DNA of 64,000 nt from Oceanospirillaceae bacterium (GCA_013373085.1 JABXIM010000028.1:33235-97234), one strand, 5' to 3'; positions 37,388-46,636 are shown, counted from the first letter of the stretch. Notes: generated by a model not told the origin, from the letters alone. Translations and numbers: made by a program.

Positions 37388-38562
37388 GACTGATTCTGGC
37401 CGTCAACGGCGGCTCCTCCAGCCTAAAATGCGGTCTATACGAGCCGTCAGGCAACACGCCCCAGCTGCGCTATCGCCTGCAGCTCAAGGATGCACTGGGT
37501 AAGCCAAAACTGGAAATACGCCACGGCGACGGCAAGGCGCTGGAACAGCGGGCACCGGATTTCAGCCGTATCGCCGCCGACCACCGGCACGTGGCAGCGC
37601 TCAACCTGGTACTGGACTGGATCGAAACCGAACTGTCCCACTGCGAGCTGCTCGCGGTTGGCCACCGTGTCGTGCACGGCGGTGCCGAGCTGGCGGCACC
37701 GATGCCGGTGGACGATGCCCTGATCGAGACGCTGCGGGGATTCAATCCGCTGGCGCCGCTGCACCAGCCGTTCAATATCGAACTGATCGAAGCCTGCCGG
37801 CGACGATTGCCGTCTGTGCCGCAGACCGCCTGCTTCGACACCATGTTCCACGTCGGCCAGAGTCCGCTGGAGCGCCGCTATGCCCTGCCCCGGCGTTTCG
37901 CCGAAGAGGGCGTGCAGCGCTATGGCTTTCACGGCTTGTCCTACGCCTACATTCAGCGCCAGCTGGACGCCCTTGGCGAAGGACAGGGGCGTTCACTGCT
38001 GTGCCATTTTGGCGCCGGTGCCAGTATGTGTGCGGTGCGGGACGGCCACTCGGTCGCCTCCAGCATGGGCTTCACCGCGGTCGACGGACTGCCGATGGGC
38101 AGCCGTTGCGGCAACCTGGATCCTGGCGTGCTGATCTACCTGATGCGCCGCCACGGCCTGGACGCCGATGCACTGGAAAAGCTGCTGTACAAGGAAAGTG
38201 GCTGGCTCGGCGTTTCCGGCGTCAGCGCCGAGATGCTCGATCTGCACGCCAGCAGCGACCCCCATGCCGACGAGGCAATCGAGATGTTCGCCTACCGCGC
38301 CGCGCTTGAGGCGGGACGACTGAGCGCCGCGCTGCAGGGGTGTGACCGGATCGTTTTCACCGGCGGCGTCGGCGAAAACGACGCCAATGTTCGCACCCGG
38401 ATGCTGTCACGACTGGGCTGGCTCGGCATCCGGCTGGACCCGGCGGCCAACAGCCGGGGCGACGCCGTCATCAGTACCACGGACAGTGCCATCGAGGTGC
38501 GCGTGATCCCGACCCATGAGGGCACGATGATCGCGCAGCACGTGCTTGAGAAACTGTCGTAA
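37384..38562 (+). CDS. ackA: Acetate kinase
   Basis: Transfers phosphate between acetyl phosphate and ADP. The 392-aa ASKHA-fold product has LAVNGGSSSLKCGLY (where many relatives have NAGSSS), GHRVVHGG, YGFHGLSYAY and the adenosine-site VFTGGVGEN. Coupled to the phosphotransacetylase by a 4-nt overlap. Its 3' side faces the convergent rlmB gene over a 155-bp spacer filled with a palindromic repeat. Confidence 0.94.
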   Translation: MRLILAVNGGSSSLKCGLYEPSGNTPQLRYRLQLKDALGKPKLEIRHGDGKALEQRAPDFSRIAADHRHVAALNLVLDWIETELSHCELLAVGHRVVHGGAELAAPMPVDDALIETLRGFNPLAPLHQPFNIELIEACRRRLPSVPQTACFDTMFHVGQSPLERRYALPRRFAEEGVQRYGFHGLSYAYIQRQLDALGEGQGRSLLCHFGAGASMCAVRDGHSVASSMGFTAVDGLPMGSRCGNLDPGVLIYLMRRHGLDADALEKLLYKESGWLGVSGVSAEMLDLHASSDPHADEAIEMFAYRAALEAGRLSAALQGCDRIVFTGGVGENDANVRTRMLSRLGWLGIRLDPAANSRGDAVISTTDSAIEVRVIPTHEGTMIAQHVLEKLS

Positions 38563-38569
38563 ACGGCGC

Positions 38570-38715
38570 TTCGCCGTGGGGCGCGGCTCCCACAAATACC
38601 CCTATATGACGACACACCCGTGGGAGCGGCGCACCCGAAGGGCACTTCCCCGCCGCGAATGCTGTAGCCCGGTGCAGGATTTATTTGCCACGGGGAAGTG
38701 CCCTTGGGGTAAAGC
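38570..38715. repeat. Dispersed palindromic element, copy 2
   Basis: Two nested inverted repeats fill the ackA-rlmB convergent spacer: CGCGGCTCCCAC ... GTGGGAGCGGCG, then GGGCACTTCCCCGCCGCGAA ... TTTGCCACGGGGAAGTGCCC. The second, with its flanking GTGGGAGCGGCG, is clearly related to the reverse complement of the element at 14467-14560, including similar loop sequence (GGTGC and ATTT tracts). It probably serves as a two-way transcription stop here. Confidence 0.75.
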
Positions 38716-38717
38716 GC

Positions 38718-39464
38718 CTAGGCGCCATTCCCGCGCTGGCGCACCGCTTCGAACAGACACACGCCGGTGGCAACGGAGACGTTGAGGCTGCTGACCTCTC
38801 CGGCCATCGGGATTTTCACCAACTGGTCGCAGTGCTCACGCGTAAGCCGGCGCATACCCTTGCCCTCGGCCCCCATCACCAGAGCCATCGGGCCCTGCAG
38901 GTTGGCGTCATAAACCAGCTGATCGGCTTCGCCGGCGGTGCCGGTGATCCAGATACCGCGCTGCTGCAACGACTGTAGCGTGCGCGACAGGTTGGTGACC
39001 TGGACATAGGGCACGGCCTCCGCCGCACCGCAGGCGACCTTGGACACCGTGGCATTGAGCGGCGCCGACTTGTCCTTGGGTGCGATGACCGCCTGCACGC
39101 CGGCCGCATCGGCGGTACGCAGGCAGGCACCGAGGTTGTGCGGATCCGTAACGCCGTCGAGCACCAGCAGGAACGGCTGCGTCTCGAGCCCATCGAGCAG
39201 TTGCTCGAGATAATTCTCATCGTGCGAACGCATCGGTTCGCAAACCACCAGCACGCCCTGGTGCACACCGCCGTCGGCCAGTTGCTCGAGCTCCTGCCGG
39301 GTCACGACCTGCGGCCGTATGTGAGCTCCCGCCGCCAGCTCAAGCACCTGCTGCATGCGCTCGTCACGGCGGCCTTTCTGAACCAGCAGTCGCTTGATGC
39401 GCTTGGCATCCTTTTTCAGCGCGGTACGCACCGCATGCTGACCGAATAAAATCTCATCCTGCAT
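38718..39464 (-). CDS. rlmB: 23S rRNA (guanosine-2'-O-)-methyltransferase RlmB
   Basis: SPOUT-class methyltransferase that modifies G2251 (E. coli numbering) of 23S rRNA. The product is 248 aa from ATG 39464. An N-terminal L30e-like substrate domain begins ILFGQHAVRTALKKDAKRIKRLLV; the SPOUT motifs are LDGVTDPHNLGACLRTADAAG, LVMGAEGKGMRRL and IPMAGEVSSLNVSVATGVCLFEA. The track start 84 nt upstream lies inside hemH. It overlaps hemH by 11 bp, so the two are probably co-transcribed. Confidence 0.95.
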   Translation of the reverse strand: MQDEILFGQHAVRTALKKDAKRIKRLLVQKGRRDERMQQVLELAAGAHIRPQVVTRQELEQLADGGVHQGVLVVCEPMRSHDENYLEQLLDGLETQPFLLVLDGVTDPHNLGACLRTADAAGVQAVIAPKDKSAPLNATVSKVACGAAEAVPYVQVTNLSRTLQSLQQRGIWITGTAGEADQLVYDANLQGPMALVMGAEGKGMRRLTREHCDQLVKIPMAGEVSSLNVSVATGVCLFEAVRQRGNGA

Positions 39465-40479
39465 TGCGCATTTCCTCTTTCGCACCGACCCAGTCCCCGG
39501 CCTGCTCGGCGACCAGTTTTGCCAGCAGCTCGATAAAGGCCGGGGCATCGTTCAGCGCCGCGATATAGCGGTATTCCTCTCCTCCTGCCTTGAGGAAGGC
39601 ATCCCGGTTCTCGACCGCGATCTCTTCCAGCGTCTCCAGGCAATCCGCAGTGAAGGCCGGCGAAATGATATCGACCCGTTTGATACCCTGTCCCGGCAGC
39701 GACTCGAGGGTCTTGTCCGTGTAGGGTTGCAACCAGGCCTTGGGGCCGAAACGCGACTGAAAGGTCGTCAGACACTGCTGGGCATTCAGCCCCAACGCCT
39801 CGCGCAGTCGCTCGCTGGTGTCGAGGCACTGGGCACCGTAGGGATCGCCGCGATCGACGTATTCCTGGGGAATACCGTGATAGGACAGGATCAAACGTTC
39901 GGCGTCGCCCTGAGCCTTGCGGTGCTCGCGCACACTCTGCGCCAGCGCTTCGATATAGGCGGGGTGGTCGTAAAACTGCTTGACGACGCGGATGTCCAGC
40001 ACCTCGCGCCTGCCCTGCTGAAAGCGCGCGATCTGATCGTAGATCGGCGCGGTGGTGGTGGCCGAGTACTGAGGATACAGCGGTATTACCAGAATCCGGC
40101 CATAGCCGGTGTCCGCCAACGCCTGTAGCCTGGCCTCCAGCGCCGGGGAGCCATAGGTCATGGCGGCGAAAACGTCCGGGCTATGTCCCGGAAAACGCTG
40201 CTGCAGCCTCAGCTGCAATGCCGTTACCTGACTGTTGAGGATACGCCGCATCGGCGAGTCATCCTCCCAGATCGACGCATACAAACGGGCCACGCGGCGC
40301 GGGCGCAGGTTGAGGATGATCAGGTTGAGTACCGCCAGCCACAGCCAGCGACGCGGGCCTTTACCCTCCACCACGCGCGGATCGGAGAGAAACTGCTTCA
40401 GGTAGCGGCGGACCGCGCCCGCTTCCGGCGCGTCCGGCGTGCCGAGGTTGGCCAGGATAATGGCTGTCTTTTGCTGCAT
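39454..40479 (-). CDS. hemH: Ferrochelatase
   Basis: Inserts Fe(II) into protoporphyrin IX, the last step of heme synthesis. The 341-aa product begins MQQKTAIILANLGTPDAPEAGAVRRYLKQFLSDPRVVE, typical of the family, and has the active-site His in LSYHGIPQEYVDRGDPY and the conserved Glu in PAFTADCLETLEEI. Two consecutive ATGs exist (40482, 40479); the second has the better spacing to AGGA. The track start at 40554 is unsupported. Placed after soxZ and before rlmB on the minus strand. Confidence 0.95.
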   Translation of the reverse strand: MQQKTAIILANLGTPDAPEAGAVRRYLKQFLSDPRVVEGKGPRRWLWLAVLNLIILNLRPRRVARLYASIWEDDSPMRRILNSQVTALQLRLQQRFPGHSPDVFAAMTYGSPALEARLQALADTGYGRILVIPLYPQYSATTTAPIYDQIARFQQGRREVLDIRVVKQFYDHPAYIEALAQSVREHRKAQGDAERLILSYHGIPQEYVDRGDPYGAQCLDTSERLREALGLNAQQCLTTFQSRFGPKAWLQPYTDKTLESLPGQGIKRVDIISPAFTADCLETLEEIAVENRDAFLKAGGEEYRYIAALNDAPAFIELLAKLVAEQAGDWVGAKEEMRNAG

Positions 40480-40574
40480 CATGTCCTGTCGTGACTGGTT
40501 AGGAGACCCGCAGGGTCCCGGTTCGAAAATCGCGTGCGCCCTGGCGCCCGCCAAGACCTGCTGTCGAGGCCCTG

Positions 40575-40862
40575 TCAGAGGGTGTGAACCTCGTGCCGGT
40601 CCTGTCCCTGGTTATCGCGCCAGAGCACTTCCAGGCGTCCGCCCCGGGCTCCCTGGAAGCGAAACCGTACGAAGGGATCCCGGGCCAGCGCATCCGACAG
40701 GTCCGCGCTGAAAATCCGCTCGCCGTCGTAACGCACTTCCAGCTCCTGGATGAAGTCGGCCGCGCCCACGTCCGCACCGCAGAGCCGGCCGGGTGTCATC
40801 GGATGACTCAGGAACAGCTGCACCGTGACGATATCGCCCTGTACCCTGGCCTTGACCCTCAC
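40575..40862 (-). CDS. soxZ: Thiosulfate-oxidation carrier subunit SoxZ
   Basis: Beta-sandwich partner of SoxY in the periplasmic carrier that holds sulfur intermediates. From GTG 40862 it is 95 aa; GGAGG lies 7 nt before, and the GTG overlaps the soxY stop as GTGA. RVKARVQGDIVTVQLFLSHPM and FIQELEVRYDGERIFSADLSDALARDPFVRFRF are typical SoxZ segments. The track start 33 nt earlier lies within soxY. No signal peptide, as usual: SoxZ is exported bound to SoxY. Confidence 0.9.
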   Translation of the reverse strand: MRVKARVQGDIVTVQLFLSHPMTPGRLCGADVGAADFIQELEVRYDGERIFSADLSDALARDPFVRFRFQGARGGRLEVLWRDNQGQDRHEVHTL

Positions 40863-41326
40863 GCTCCCGCCTCCTCGAATGGCTTGCCGCGACAACCATC
40901 GAGGATGATGCGCACCGGTTGGCTGTTGCGATACAGATTGCCATTGGACTCGACCACCACCGAGACCTCGCTGGAGCGTACCAGCCGCAGCCGGGTCGCC
41001 AGTTCGGGCAGCGCGCGCGGGCCAAACACCACCAGCGCGGCCAGCGGCTTGGGATTCTCATGCACCAGCAGCGCCATGCGCGTCACCCTGGGCAGGCGCG
41101 TCGAGACCATCACCGGTACCAAGTCGCCGTGGTAGGCGTTGGTGGGAATTTTCAATTCGATTTCCACGGCTGCCAACACATCGCTGCGGCCGAACGCCGC
41201 GCGCAGGGCGTCATCGGGCAAGGCGCTGTCGAAGGCGCCCCTGTTCCAGGTCGCCAGCGCACGCAACGGTGCCAGCGCGAGCATGCCTGCGGTTACCAGT
41301 CGCCTGATCAGCATTCGACGATGCAT
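40859..41326 (-). CDS. soxY: Sulfur carrier SoxY, variant C-terminus
   Basis: 155 aa from ATG 41326, which has AGGAG 7 nt upstream. A twin-arginine-like signal (RRMLIRRLVTAG) precedes the SoxY domain (FGRSDVLAAVEIELKIPTNAYHGDLVPVMV...). In canonical SoxY the sulfur-binding Cys lies in a terminal GGCGG arm. Here the Cys (145) is in DGCRG and ten more residues follow (RGKPFEEAGA), so the swinging arm is altered. No other sox genes are in the window. The pair lies downstream of adk and its terminator. Confidence 0.85.
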   Translation of the reverse strand: MHRRMLIRRLVTAGMLALAPLRALATWNRGAFDSALPDDALRAAFGRSDVLAAVEIELKIPTNAYHGDLVPVMVSTRLPRVTRMALLVHENPKPLAALVVFGPRALPELATRLRLVRSSEVSVVVESNGNLYRNSQPVRIILDGCRGKPFEEAGA

Positions 41327-41459
41327 TATCTGCTCCTGTGCTTCCAACCTGCGAGCAGACCGCCGCCTGTCTCTGCATAAGCGACCGCAGCTGCGTCTGT
41401 ACGTCAGGAACTCGCCGGGGCCGCAGGCAATGGTAATGCATCCTGGCGTGCAGGTGGGA

Positions 41460-41482
41460 TAGCGAAAGGCTATTTTTCGCTA
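41460..41482. other. Hairpin upstream of soxY
   Basis: TAGCGAAA-GGCTATT-TTTCGCTA, perfect 8-bp stem, just downstream of the adk terminator and about 130 bp before soxY. It may be an operator or part of the soxYZ leader. Confidence 0.4.
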
Positions 41483-41493
41483 TTCGCGGGCCC

Positions 41494-41525
41494 AAAAAAG
41501 AAGGGCCGCTGATCAACAGCGGCCC
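41494..41525 (-). terminator. Rho-independent terminator of adk
   Basis: On the minus strand, GGGCCGCTG-TTGAT-CAGCGGCCC is followed by TTCTTTTTT, 21 nt after the adk stop. Confidence 0.9.
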
Positions 41526-41546
41526 TGGAACGGATCCTTGCCAGCG

Positions 41547-42230
<684 letters not shown>

Positions 42231-42610
42231 TTATCCGTTCGCGTGCCTGGCGCTGCCATCTGCGACAAAAAAACTCATTGCTCCGCACGGTAACCAGCCG
42301 GAGACAGGGTCACAATTCGACATTAGCACTAACGCACTGAGGAAAAAGGCAGCAAGGCGGGTGTCGTCCACAGGCCGGACACGCGATTTTTCGTCAGCAC
42401 GCTATGAAACCGTCCCGGCTCGAAAAGGGACGATGTACAAAAAAGGGTATTGAGAGTACGCCAAAAGCAGGGGGAGCATCAAGTCCGGGGGCGACAGAGC
42501 CCAATCCACGAGCGTCAATATAACCGCCAACGTCCCACTGTCGCCAGTTTTTGGGCACCAGCGGCTCCAACCGGATTGATGAAAAGTCACCTGCCCGCTG
42601 TAACAGCATG

Positions 42611-42669
42611 AAAGATCGGCTCAAATCACCCGTCTTTTAACCATAAACGCACTCATTTCGCCGATCTTT
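42611..42669. repeat. Perfect 10-bp inverted repeat flanking 39 nt
   Basis: AAAGATCGGC at 42611-42620 and GCCGATCTTT at 42660-42669. It may be a ppc 3'-UTR stem-loop or the remains of a small mobile element; no second copy was noticed in the window. Confidence 0.4.
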
Positions 42670-42711
42670 GTTGTACAGCTGCAGTACCACCGATGCTTTT
42701 CAATCACCTGC

Positions 42712-42733
42712 GCGGGGCCCTTTCAAGCCCCGC
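42712..42733 (-). terminator. Hairpin after ppc
   Basis: GCGGGGC/GCCCCGC, 7-bp stem with an 8-nt loop, about 50 nt beyond the ppc stop. No U-run, so only a possible terminator. Confidence 0.4.
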
Positions 42734-42784
42734 TCAGGCAGTTTGATGACCAACATCATCGCCGCACAGCTGTCCGCACGCGCG

Positions 42785-45391
42785 TCAACCGGTGTTGCGC
42801 ATACCTGCCGAGATGCCCGACATCGTCACCATCAGCGCCCGCTCCAGACGGCTGTCGGGCTGGGTCCGGTCACGCAGCAGCAGCTCCGCCTGAAGGAAGT
42901 GCAGCGGGTCGATATAGGGATTGCGCACTTCGATCGACTGGCGGATCACCGGTTTGTCCGTCAGCAGGCAGTCCTGCTGCTTGATTTCGTTGACCAGTTC
43001 GATGGCACGCATCAGGCGGCCGCGCAGACTCGACCCGAGCACCCGCAGCTCCTCCGAAACCAGTCGCGTATCGTAGTAGGCGGCGATATCGGGGTCGCCC
43101 TTGGCCAGTACCATCTCCAGCATGTCGATGTTGGCATGAAAAAACGGCCAGTCGCGATACATGCGATGCAGCAACGGCAGCTGCCCTCCGCCAACGGCGG
43201 TATTCAGCGCATTGTCGGATCCGAGCCAGGCCGGCAGCATCAGCCGGATCTGGGTCCAGGCAAAGATCCAGGGAATCGCCCTGAGGCTCTCGATACCGCC
43301 TTCGGCCCGGCGCTTCGCGGGACGGGACCCCAACGGCAGCTTCGCCAGTTCCAGCTCCGGCGTGGCGGCGCGGAAATAGGGCACGAAATGTTCGTCTTCC
43401 CGGACCACGGCGCGGTATTCGCGCATCCCTTCGGCCGCCATCCGCTCCATCTGTTCACGCCATTCCGGCTGCGGGCCCGGTGCCGGGTCCAGCGTCGCCT
43501 GCAGCACCGCGCCGGCATACAGCTCCAGGTTGCGCGTCGCGATCTCCGGGATGCCGAACTTGAAGCGGATCATCTCGCCCTGCTCGGTCACGCGCAAACT
43601 GCGGTCCACCGATCCCGGGGGCTGCGCCAGAATGGCGGTATGACTCGGACCGCCGCCGCGGGCAACGGTACCGCCGCGGCCGTGAAACAGCGTCAGGCGC
43701 ACATCGTGCTGCTGACAGAGTGCCGTCAGCGACTCCTGGGCCTTGAACTGGCCCCAGGCCGCGGCCAGCTGGCCTGCGTCCTTGGCAGAGTCCGAGTACC
43801 CGATCATCACCTCCTGGTGACCGGCGATATACTCCCGGTACCAGTCGATCGACAGCAAGGCATCGATGCAGTCGCGGGCGCCGTCGAGATCATCGAGTGT
43901 CTCGAACAGCGGCACCACTCGCATGTTGTGACGGATGCCCATTTCCTGCAGCAACAGCACCACCGCCAGCACGTCCGACGGGTTACTCGCCATCGAGATC
44001 ACGTAACTGCCGAGGGACCGGGCCTCGGTTTCGGCCGTCACCCGGCAGGTATCCAGAACCTCCTGCACCGACTCCGATGGTTGCCACTGGCGCGGCAGCA
44101 ACGGACGCCGGCTGCGCAGTTCGCCGAGGAGATAGTCGCAGCGGCGCTGCTCGTCCCACTCGCTGAAGCGGCCAAGGCCGTAGAAAGCCGTCAATTCGTC
44201 AAACACCTCGGCGTGGCGGTCGGCATTCTGGCGGATATCGAGGCGCACCAGGGTCATGCCGAAACAGGCGACGCGCCGGATCAGGTCCTGCAACATGCCT
44301 TCGGCAATGATCTGCATGCCGCACTCGCTGAGCGAGCGATAGCACAGCAGTAGCGGTTCGAGCAGCTCTTCCTCGCGCAGCAGGACCGCCTTAGGCGGCG
44401 CCGTCTCGCCGCGCAGACGCGCCTTGAGCCAGCTCTTGGTGCGGCCGAGGGCATCGCGCACTTCCGCCAGCAGCTCGCGATAGGGTTCTGCGGCCCCGCT
44501 GACCCGGTTGCGCAGCTCGCTGTTGCAGTGGCTCATCGAAAGCTCGGCCCGCAGCAGGTCGACATCGCGGTAATAGAGATCGGCCGCCTGCCAGCGGGCC
44601 AGCAGCAGCACTTCTTCGGTCACCGCTGCCGTGACGTTGGGGTTGCCGTCCCGGTCTCCCCCCATCCAGGAAGCGAACCGCACCGGACAGCAGTCCAGCG
44701 GCAGACAGACACCCAGGACCTCGTGCAACTGCTCGTCGAGGTGACGCAGAAACTTCGGCACCGCCTGCCACAGGGAATTCTCGATCACCGCGAAACCCCA
44801 CTTGGCCTCCTCCACCGGCGTCGGCCGCTGCTTGCGGATCTCATCGGTGTGCCAGATCTGGCTGATCAGCTCGCGCAGTCTGTGCTCGACCTTCTCGCCG
44901 CGGTCGAGCCGTTTCAGGCAGTCGGCGATGGCATCGAATTTCTGTATCAGGGTACGGCGATTGACCTCCGTCGGATGTGCCGTAAGCACCAGGTCGACAG
45001 CCATGTCGCCGAGCCCATCGGCGATCTGCTGCACGCTGACACCGCGCTCGAGCAGCCGCCTAAACAGCTGGCCGATCGATTCCGGCGTATCCTGGCCCAG
45101 GTCTTCCAGATGACGGCGGACCCGGTGATGCTCTTCGGCAATATTGGCCAGGTTGAGGAACTGGGTGAAGGCACGCGCGACCGGCAGTACCTCGTCTTCG
45201 CTCAGGGTTTCCAGAACGCTGAGCAACTCATCGTGTTCGCTGTCCTGCTCAACCCGGCCGGCCTTGGCGAGCTTGCGGATATGTTCCACCTTGTCGAGAA
45301 AAGCCTCGCCGAGCTGATTCTCGATCGTCTGTCCCAGGCAGTCGCCCAGCATCCGGACGTCGTCCCGTAAGGCTTCGTGCAAATCGGTCAT
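42785..45391 (-). CDS. ppc: Phosphoenolpyruvate carboxylase
   Basis: Anaplerotic carboxylation of PEP to oxaloacetate. The 868-aa product has the catalytic-His motif LTAHPTEVNRRT, the glycine-rich FHGRGGTVARGGGPSHTAILAQPPGS, and the invariant C-terminus GMRNTG. ATG 45391 is preceded by a purine-rich site (GGGGGAGACAGG); the track start 54 nt earlier is less typical. Placed downstream of mazG on the same strand, with a 158-bp spacer that contains the palindrome CCACGGGCCCGTGG (45519-45532). Confidence 0.96.
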   Translation of the reverse strand: MTDLHEALRDDVRMLGDCLGQTIENQLGEAFLDKVEHIRKLAKAGRVEQDSEHDELLSVLETLSEDEVLPVARAFTQFLNLANIAEEHHRVRRHLEDLGQDTPESIGQLFRRLLERGVSVQQIADGLGDMAVDLVLTAHPTEVNRRTLIQKFDAIADCLKRLDRGEKVEHRLRELISQIWHTDEIRKQRPTPVEEAKWGFAVIENSLWQAVPKFLRHLDEQLHEVLGVCLPLDCCPVRFASWMGGDRDGNPNVTAAVTEEVLLLARWQAADLYYRDVDLLRAELSMSHCNSELRNRVSGAAEPYRELLAEVRDALGRTKSWLKARLRGETAPPKAVLLREEELLEPLLLCYRSLSECGMQIIAEGMLQDLIRRVACFGMTLVRLDIRQNADRHAEVFDELTAFYGLGRFSEWDEQRRCDYLLGELRSRRPLLPRQWQPSESVQEVLDTCRVTAETEARSLGSYVISMASNPSDVLAVVLLLQEMGIRHNMRVVPLFETLDDLDGARDCIDALLSIDWYREYIAGHQEVMIGYSDSAKDAGQLAAAWGQFKAQESLTALCQQHDVRLTLFHGRGGTVARGGGPSHTAILAQPPGSVDRSLRVTEQGEMIRFKFGIPEIATRNLELYAGAVLQATLDPAPGPQPEWREQMERMAAEGMREYRAVVREDEHFVPYFRAATPELELAKLPLGSRPAKRRAEGGIESLRAIPWIFAWTQIRLMLPAWLGSDNALNTAVGGGQLPLLHRMYRDWPFFHANIDMLEMVLAKGDPDIAAYYDTRLVSEELRVLGSSLRGRLMRAIELVNEIKQQDCLLTDKPVIRQSIEVRNPYIDPLHFLQAELLLRDRTQPDSRLERALMVTMSGISAGMRNTG

Positions 45392-45549
45392 CCTGTCTCC
45401 CCCATTGCGGACCGGAAACGCCGGCCCTTCCCGTACTTCGACCATAATAGATTTGCCGGCATGATGGGAAGATGGCGCTTTGTAGGGGGAACCGATGGCG
45501 GTGCGGATGATGGTGCCACCACGGGCCCGTGGCGGCCGAGGAAGTGCCG

Positions 45550-46356
45550 TCAGAGACCTTTGGCTTTGGCCTCGTCCCAGAGGGCATCGAGTTCGTCGAG
45601 GCTGAAGTCATGCCAGTCGCGATCCGACGCCGCCATGGCATCCTCGATATGGGAAAAGCGCCTCGTGAACTTGGCGTTGGTGCCGCGTAGCGCCGCTTCC
45701 GGGTCAACGCCAAGGTGACGGGCCAGATTGACCTGGGCGAACATCAGATCCCCGAGCTCGTCGGTGATCTCGTCCTGAGCGCCCCGGGCGATGGCTTCGC
45801 GCAGTTCCGCGATTTCCTCTTCGATCTTGTCGAGCACCTGCAATGTCTGCGGCCAGTCGAAGCCGACGCGGGCGGCACGCTTCTGCAGCTTGGCCGCACG
45901 GCTCAGCGCCGGCAGCGCCAGCGGCACGTCGTCGAGCACGCCGGTCTTGGCCTTGTCGTCACGTTCCTGCTGCTTGATCGCCTCCCAGGTCTCCCGGATC
46001 TCGGTGTCGCTGCGGGTCTGATCCCCGGCGCGCGATTCCAGGGTGCCGGCAGGAAACACGTGCGGGTGCCGGCGAATCAGCTTGCCTACCAGGTTGTCGA
46101 CGATCGCGTCGAAATCGAACCGACCCTGCTCCTCGCCGAGCCGGGCATAGAAGATCACCTGGAACAGCAGGTCACCGAGTTCGTCCCTGAGGTGCGCCCA
46201 GTCCTGACGCTCGATGGTATCGGCCACCTCGTAAGCTTCTTCCAGGGTGTGGGGCACGATGCTGGCGAAATCCTGTTTCAGGTCCCAGGGGCAGCCATCG
46301 GCGGGATCGCGCAGGCGCGCCATCAGGGTCACGAGGTCGTCGATTCGGTATTGCAT
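45550..46356 (-). CDS. mazG: Nucleoside triphosphate pyrophosphohydrolase
   Basis: House-cleaning NTP pyrophosphatase with two tandem MazG domains (268 aa). The first has GCPWDLKQDFASIVPHTLEEAYEVADTIE with the metal-binding acidic residues and LRDELGDLLFQVIFYA; the second repeats this as EEIAELREAIA and ITDELGDLMFAQVNLARHLGVDPE. Located after relA as in E. coli and Pseudomonas, where MazG can lower cellular ppGpp; a link to the stringent response is known for E. coli. Confidence 0.95.
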   Translation of the reverse strand: MQYRIDDLVTLMARLRDPADGCPWDLKQDFASIVPHTLEEAYEVADTIERQDWAHLRDELGDLLFQVIFYARLGEEQGRFDFDAIVDNLVGKLIRRHPHVFPAGTLESRAGDQTRSDTEIRETWEAIKQQERDDKAKTGVLDDVPLALPALSRAAKLQKRAARVGFDWPQTLQVLDKIEEEIAELREAIARGAQDEITDELGDLMFAQVNLARHLGVDPEAALRGTNAKFTRRFSHIEDAMAASDRDWHDFSLDELDALWDEAKAKGL

Positions 46357-46424
46357 CTTGATTCCTCTATGGGCTTTATCCGCGGATTAGGGGTTACGCG
46401 ATGCTCGCAAAGCGGCCAGACCCC

Positions 46425-46463
46425 GTAGGTTGGGTCTAGGTCCGAAGGACCGTAACCCAACAC
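46425..46463. repeat. Dispersed TTGGGT...ACCCAA hairpin repeat, copy 2
   Basis: GTAGGTTGGGT and TAACCCAAC flank an inner GGTCC-GAA-GGACC stem, in the relA-mazG spacer. It has the same outer arms as the element at 26476. A third, degenerate copy (GGCGGGTTACGG ... TTAACCCACC) seems to lie at about 46523-46596. Confidence 0.7.
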
Positions 46464-46612
46464 CGAGGTTTCGGGCATGTAAGGTGCCAACCGATACCAA
46501 TCGATCTGCACTGCGATCGATATGGCGGGTTACGGCGCAGTGGACATCAGCACGAACCGGAAATACCGGCGGGATTCGCACCTTAACCCACCCTCCGGTT
46601 CGTGCCACTCGC

Positions 46613-46636
46613 ATACCACTTACCACTCACCACTAG
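46613..46636. repeat. Degenerate heptamer repeat at the relA stop codon
   Basis: Three imperfect 7-bp units (ATACCAC, TTACCAC, TCACCAC on the plus strand; consensus TGGTNAG on the relA strand) begin in the relA stop codon itself. The unit is the same as the long exact array after nadC (TGGTTAG). Confidence 0.6.

Noticed and set aside
42394-42624. 76-aa minus-strand ORF in the adk-ppc gap
   Set aside because: No ribosome site, no recognisable motif and no hydrophobic or structural pattern; its length is expected by chance.
42668-44353. 561-aa ORF antisense to ppc
   Set aside because: Shadow with low-complexity Gln/His/Arg composition opposite a certain gene.
45519-45555. GGAAGTGCC near mazG considered as a third copy of the palindromic element
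   Set aside because: Only 9 bp match and there is no second arm; the nearby CCACGGGCCCGTGG is an unrelated palindrome.
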